Part shown: positions 60,257 through 64,000 of the stretch, piece by piece
How the letters are laid out: each line of letters begins with the position of its first letter
How positions within the stretch are numbered: the first letter of the stretch is position 1
Source: Nitrobacter sp047149785
GTDB lineage: Bacteria > Pseudomonadota > Alphaproteobacteria > Rhizobiales > Xanthobacteraceae
Assembly: GCF_047149785.1 (NCBI RefSeq)
Contig: NZ_BAAGBE010000001.1
Location: forward strand, 2,852,001 to 2,916,000
Direction: 5' to 3'
DNA: 64,000 bases
Translations under genes and position numbers: made by a program
The notes under the pieces: generated by a model
Told to the model about the DNA's origin: nothing
The model's database searches: none
The model's input: only the letters and a program-made list of their open reading frames with translations

Positions 60257-61240
60257 ATGGGGAACCTGGACGAACCGGCCTCGTCCTCATCGCTGATTTT
60301 GTCAACGGCGGCACTGCCTGAGCGGGACCGGCTCCCGGTCTGGCGCGAGGTGTTCGGGCAGATGATGGTGCGGCTCGATATAGAGCCAGCGAACGATACG
60401 TCCTTTCACGCCGAAGGCGAACTGCTCATGCTGCCGGGCGCCGCTTGCGGCTCAGTTGCGGCTACTCCCTTTCGGGTGTCGCGCACGCAAAAACTTATCG
60501 CCGGCGACGAGGCGGACATGCTCTTTCTCGTGACAGCCGACGTACCGCTCCATGTCGCCCAAAACGGCCGCGAACAGGTACTCGACGCCGGGGACGCCAT
60601 TTTCGTGAGAGGCGGCGAGCGCAGCGTCATCCAGTCCCGCGACAGGGCAAGACTCACTAACATCTCGGTTCCGATCGACGATCTGACACCGCTACTATCA
60701 ACTTGCCTGAACCCATCGATGACCGTGGTAAGCCGCCAAAACGATGTGCTTGACTTGCTCCTCGGCTATGTACGCCTGCTACACGCTCGACAAAAACAGC
60801 ACTCCGGCGAGTTAGGTCGGCTCGCCGCCGGCCATATCCGCGACCTGATGGCGGCCATGATCGGTGCCGATCCGGATGACAAAACATCGACCCATGAGTG
60901 CGGCGGCGTGCGCGCCGCGCGGTTGCGGGCCATCAAGGTTGATGTCGGCCGACAACTTTGTGATCCGGGACTTTCCGTCGAGGCGATCGCCATGAGTCAC
61001 GGCATTTCACCACGCTACGTCCGCAAATTGTTTCAGGAAGGACAGACGACGTTCTCCGACTTTGTCCTGTCCATGCGGCTGGAGCGGTCACGGCAGCTGC
61101 TGCGCACTCCGGCACATGCTGTCTGCACAATTGCATCGATCGCGCATGCCTGCGGCTTCAACGACCTGTCCTATTTCAACCGCACTTTCCGCCGCAGGTA
61201 TGGCATCACGCCGTCGGAATTCCGTAACGGAGCCCCATAG
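60257..61240 (+). CDS. AraC-family transcriptional regulator
   Basis: A 327-residue regulator. Residues ~20-200 form a cupin-like AraC-binding domain, and the C-terminal ~100 hold two helix-turn-helices (SVEAIAMSHGISPRYVRKLF and CTIASIAHACGFNDLSYFNR), ending in the family signature FRRRYGITPSEFR. ATG 60257 follows GGGAGGAAGG. It is divergent from the secreted-protein cluster and is its obvious candidate controller. Confidence 0.9.
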   Translation: MGNLDEPASSSSLILSTAALPERDRLPVWREVFGQMMVRLDIEPANDTSFHAEGELLMLPGAACGSVAATPFRVSRTQKLIAGDEADMLFLVTADVPLHVAQNGREQVLDAGDAIFVRGGERSVIQSRDRARLTNISVPIDDLTPLLSTCLNPSMTVVSRQNDVLDLLLGYVRLLHARQKQHSGELGRLAAGHIRDLMAAMIGADPDDKTSTHECGGVRAARLRAIKVDVGRQLCDPGLSVEAIAMSHGISPRYVRKLFQEGQTTFSDFVLSMRLERSRQLLRTPAHAVCTIASIAHACGFNDLSYFNRTFRRRYGITPSEFRNGAP

Positions 61241-61360
61241 GCTCTGACCTCCAACGTGCTCTCAGCACAGCAATGGCAAGCTAACTCAGAGTTCGGCATT
61301 GAGGCGCAAAGCTGCCACTCAAACCCTCCTTTGTGATATTTGAGTAGAGAAAATCGGCTG

Positions 61361-61552
61361 ATCGACCGGAAGCGATTCGAACTTTTTCACCGCCAAACGC
61401 CGCCGTTTCTACGCCTTTTCGCGCAAGGACCGTCGCACGCTCTTTACGTGGGTGTAGTTTCGGCGGTTATCGGCGGCAATAGAGGGCAATCGGCGGTATT
61501 TGGCGCACCGCACCGGGCGATGATGAGAACTACACCTACACAATAGCCCTCT
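61361..61552 (+). repeat. ~195-bp dispersed repeat, copy R3
   Basis: Third copy in the same orientation: GATCGACCGGAAGCGATTCG, CACCGCCAAACGCCGCCGTT, TTCGGCGGTTATCGGCGG, CAATAGAGGGCAATCGGCGG, TATTTGGCGCACCGCA, ending CAATAGCCCTCTAAAATTAC. It is a little more diverged than R1 and R2. The remaining parts of the 61241-61815 gap show nothing I recognise. Confidence 0.88.
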
Positions 61553-61815
61553 AAAATTACACCGCGAAAACGGCCCGAACGGACTGGAATCGCTTCGATT
61601 TACGGCAATCAGGACGCTGCGGGTCAATCTCTCTGGCTGGTTACATTCTGAGACAAGTCGTGTAGCCGGCCTCCGCTCCGCTCAGGCCGACCTAGTGCAG
61701 GTATAAGGTGAAGCGCCGGTAGGCCGGCGCCTTCCGTGGTGGTTTCCGTGCGGATGCGGCTTTCAGCACTCCGACTCTGTCCTCCGCAAGGAGACCTCCA
61801 TATCGCCGCCGAGTG

Positions 61816-63135
61816 TCAAGGTCGGTCGCCTCCTATGCCTTCCCTTGGAAGCCACGTCCGGTGTCCCGCTATTCGGCGCGGCGGCGGGCTGCCGAGCAGC
61901 GCAAGCCCGTCCCGATAGAGGGCATATCTGTATTCGGAATCTGGCGATCCTAGAACGGCGTCGTCACCGCCAAGTCCGAAGCCGGTTGGATCGACGCGGG
62001 GAAGCTCAAGCGTCTCCGGGAGATTGTCTCGGCCATTCCGAACGATCGCACTCAACGCGTTGAGGAAGCCCTCCGCTGCCTTCTCCTCCATGGCAAACCA
62101 TCCGGCGAAATCGTCTCTGCCCCAAGACAGCGTTCGTGCTCGTCGAAGCGGCGGCCACCACCGTGGATGCCAAAATTCGTCCAGCCAGTCCGGGTAGCCA
62201 CCAAACGGCCAACCCATCTCCATACTGCAAAGGAAAAATCGGCCCGCATAGGGAATCCGGATGAACGATGACGGCAGCATTTCGTCGGGGCGTTCGCCGT
62301 CGTCGCGAACCCAATCGATCCATTGCACGACGCTCGGTGCGTCCATTATCGCGAAGTTCGACCGATGCGCGGAGAGCGCGAGGGACGTGGGAGCGGCCTC
62401 TGGACTTGGTAGCGGCGCCGGTTGGGTGGGTTCGCGTCGCCTGCCACGTGGCTTCGAAATCAGCGTTTCGGCGACGTGCAGGAAGGCCCCTGCTGTTCCG
62501 GGTCGGGAGCCGAACGCGATCGAATATCCATGAATGACCTTGCCGTGTGGGGAGGCGGCAGCGAGATGAGGCCGCACCTGCCGCAGATACTTGCGCTTTG
62601 CCTCACGGGTCATCCCGGCCAAGCTAGTGCTTGCCGCGAAAGACCCATGGGCTTCGGCCAGGACCACGCCATGTCCCGATACTGCTCCGTCGGCGTAGAT
62701 GAAATCTGCATGCGGCGCGAGCGAGCTCGACAGGCAAGAGGCGTTATCTCTCCAGGTAAAGCCCAATGCGTTCATCAGCAAATCCGTGATGCCGGCGCCT
62801 ATGCGTCCTGCGAAGGATGTTCGCTCGGCATCCGCCAGCACCTGGAGATACTGCGACAATGCAAAGGTCGTTCCCTCTTCGACCAGCCACTCGACCTGCG
62901 TCAGGGCGCTGTCGCCCCATCGCGCCAACATTTCGGGGGGCGCATCTCGAAGAGTCGCCGTTCTCGCGATCGAAGCCGCCAACGCGCTTGGGCCGAACAC
63001 AAGGGTTGTGTTCACCTGGGGCGGCTCAAAGCCCGATGAGATGGGGCTCGGCTTATGTCGGTGCCGAGTGTGGCCGCTGACAGCCACCCTCTTCTCAGCG
63101 CGCCATATCGAAGGAGTTGACAGAAGGGTGCTCAA
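61816..63135 (-). CDS. Unrecognised 439-residue protein (possible nuclease-like centre)
   Basis: A 439-residue protein of no family I recognise. Residues ~145-215 have HADFIYADGAVSG and VVLAEAHGSF followed by a helical KRKYLRQVRPHL, then IHGYSIAFGS. The D..E-x-H pattern loosely recalls a restriction-like core with Lys replaced, but this is weak. The C-terminal half is Trp-rich (PFGGYPDWLDEFWHPRWW). The start is TTG 63135 with GGGGAG 7 bases upstream; no ATG fits. It begins 24 bases after the gene at 63160 and is probably co-transcribed. Confidence 0.65.
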   Translation of the reverse strand: MSTLLSTPSIWRAEKRVAVSGHTRHRHKPSPISSGFEPPQVNTTLVFGPSALAASIARTATLRDAPPEMLARWGDSALTQVEWLVEEGTTFALSQYLQVLADAERTSFAGRIGAGITDLLMNALGFTWRDNASCLSSSLAPHADFIYADGAVSGHGVVLAEAHGSFAASTSLAGMTREAKRKYLRQVRPHLAAASPHGKVIHGYSIAFGSRPGTAGAFLHVAETLISKPRGRRREPTQPAPLPSPEAAPTSLALSAHRSNFAIMDAPSVVQWIDWVRDDGERPDEMLPSSFIRIPYAGRFFLCSMEMGWPFGGYPDWLDEFWHPRWWPPLRRARTLSWGRDDFAGWFAMEEKAAEGFLNALSAIVRNGRDNLPETLELPRVDPTGFGLGGDDAVLGSPDSEYRYALYRDGLALLGSPPPRRIAGHRTWLPREGIGGDRP

Positions 63136-63159
63136 GACGCGCTCCCCATCTGACCACCC

Positions 63160-63690
63160 TCACGCTTCATCCGACGACGGAAGGATCGACGCGAGCTCCG
63201 GTTCGACATCGAGGCTGTACTGGTATGCGAGGACTGCGATGTGTGCTCCGAACGTCGCCCTCAGCTCACCCATCGCAACGAAGAAGGACGGGCTCCCTTC
63301 TTCGTCGCCTGCGTGCTGCCTGCCATGCCATCGCATAAGGTTGCGAAAGTCGGGCATCGGCTCTTCAAGGAAGCGGCGACACGCAGTGCGCATCGCGCGA
63401 ACGGAGCCCGCCGCCCGCGACGTTTCCGGCAGGGCCTGCAGGGTCTTTGTCAGGGTTTCTCGCATCTGGAGCACAGAGGACGTCACCTGCGAGACAACCT
63501 CCAGGTGATAAGGGACGAAGAGAACACGCCGATCCTCCAAAGCGGTGAGGAGACCTCTGACAATCTCGCGCTCGTCGGCAGGAGGCGTCCACTGGACGCC
63601 AAAGAACGGGAGTGAGAACCCGCTCAGTCGATGCACCAGCGACTTCGCGGCTATCCGGCCCTTCTGAGTGATATCGCGAGATTTGCTCAT
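63160..63690 (-). CDS. Unrecognised 176-residue soluble protein
   Basis: A soluble protein without a signal peptide. FFGVQWTPPADEREIVRGLL and LEDRRVLFVPY with VRAMRTACRRFLEEP resemble a group of uncharacterised proteins with GISxPxFGxxWNPP and ALxDRRVL motifs, but I cannot name a domain with assurance. ATG 63690. It is upstream of, and probably in one operon with, the 439-residue gene. Paired, uncharacterised soluble proteins of this kind are candidates for a defence or modification module; that is speculation. Confidence 0.65.
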   Translation of the reverse strand: MSKSRDITQKGRIAAKSLVHRLSGFSLPFFGVQWTPPADEREIVRGLLTALEDRRVLFVPYHLEVVSQVTSSVLQMRETLTKTLQALPETSRAAGSVRAMRTACRRFLEEPMPDFRNLMRWHGRQHAGDEEGSPSFFVAMGELRATFGAHIAVLAYQYSLDVEPELASILPSSDEA

Positions 63691-63852
63691 GGCTCACCCC
63701 CAATTTCTCGTTTTCTTGGCCGACCAAAGCTATTGGCCAAATCAAGGATTCATTCCAGTAGCCGCACCAGTCGTCTGGCTGTCGACGCTAAGACTTTCCC
63801 GCATTCACGCGTCTCCGGCCGATACCTCTCCCATTGATCGTGCTCTCTCACG

Positions 63853-64000
63853 ATGGCAAACAAGCCGCCGCCGATGCTCATCCGTCAGCGGAATTGGGGA
63901 ACTCCAACGGAGTTCGGCGCGCGCTTGCTCGCTGAGGCGGGGCGAGAATTCGGGCTTGCCCTGGTCATCGAAGGTCACGAGCGCACGATCGAATGCGGCA
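63853..64000 (+). CDS. 5' end of an open frame running out of the window
   Basis: From ATG 63853 a frame stays open for 49 codons to the window end: MANKPPPMLIRQRNWGTPTE at the start, then FGARLLAEAGREFG. Divergent from the 176-residue gene with a 162-base gap that could hold both promoters. No ribosome binding site is evident and the fragment is too short to identify; it may not be a gene. Confidence 0.4.
   Translation, partial: MANKPPPMLIRQRNWGTPTEFGARLLAEAGREFGLALVIEGHERTIECG

Noticed and set aside
49183..61552. The three ~195-bp repeats as an insertion sequence or CRISPR-like array
   Set aside because: They carry no transposase, no terminal inverted repeats were evident, and the copies are thousands of bases apart with genes between.
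1..64000. tRNA, rRNA, riboswitches, CRISPR arrays, prophage
   Set aside because: No cloverleaf, conserved riboswitch core, regularly spaced short repeats or phage structural genes were found on reading both strands.

Overview
The window looks like a chromosomal segment of a nitrite-oxidising or otherwise chemolithoautotrophic alphaproteobacterium of the Bradyrhizobiaceae, most plausibly Nitrobacter. This is inferred from an alphaproteobacterial C4-pathway hemA, a FixJ-type regulator beside a PutP-type hybrid kinase, Bradyrhizobiaceae-like intergenic palindromic repeats, high G+C content, and a complete alpha-carboxysome locus with form IA RuBisCO. No rRNA, tRNA, CRISPR array or transposase was recognised.

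Layout. 1-8000: the tail of an outer-membrane barrel gene, bioB, hemA, and a divergent two-component pair (LuxR/FixJ-type regulator and an SSS-transporter/histidine-kinase/receiver hybrid). 8000-29400: the CO2-concentrating region. A minus-strand carboxysome operon runs cbbL-cbbS-csoS2-csoSCA-csoS4A-csoS4B-csoS1-csoS1-(decayed ferritin-like gene)-acRAF-mcdA-mcdB-cbbQ-cbbO-csoS1D-trypsin-like peptidase. Divergent from it is cbbR. A second minus-strand operon, dabB-membrane protein-dabA-CPII, encodes a DAB inorganic-carbon pump and a bicarbonate-sensing PII-like protein. A small conserved-looking protein is divergent from dabB. 29500-33800: an Att/Lol-like ABC exporter operon. 34300-40500: the stress operon prkA-yeaH-spoVR, then a phosphofructokinase with pyrophosphate-type active-site residues. 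41100-49100: kdpFABCDE potassium uptake with its two-component system.

49100-61600 is organised differently. Three direct copies of a ~195-bp repeat (49.2, 53.3 and 61.4 kb) delimit two cassettes. The first has a LysR regulator, two Cys-nucleophile alpha/beta hydrolases and an NmrA-like reductase. The second has seven minus-strand genes for secreted or membrane proteins (two with N-terminal LprI/DUF1311-like modules, one frameshifted) plus a divergent AraC regulator. 61800-64000 holds two unrecognised genes, probably co-transcribed, and the start of a third.

How it fits together: DabAB accumulates bicarbonate, CPII probably senses the Ci/adenylate state, the carboxysome with CsoSCA converts bicarbonate to CO2 around RuBisCO, CbbQO and acRAF assist RuBisCO activation and folding, and McdAB positions carboxysomes. 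CbbR sits between the two operons and probably controls both. The points most worth a second look are the repeat-delimited secreted-protein cassette, the peptidase inside the carboxysome operon, the decayed ferritin-like gene, and an intergenic repeat family with compensatory stem changes.
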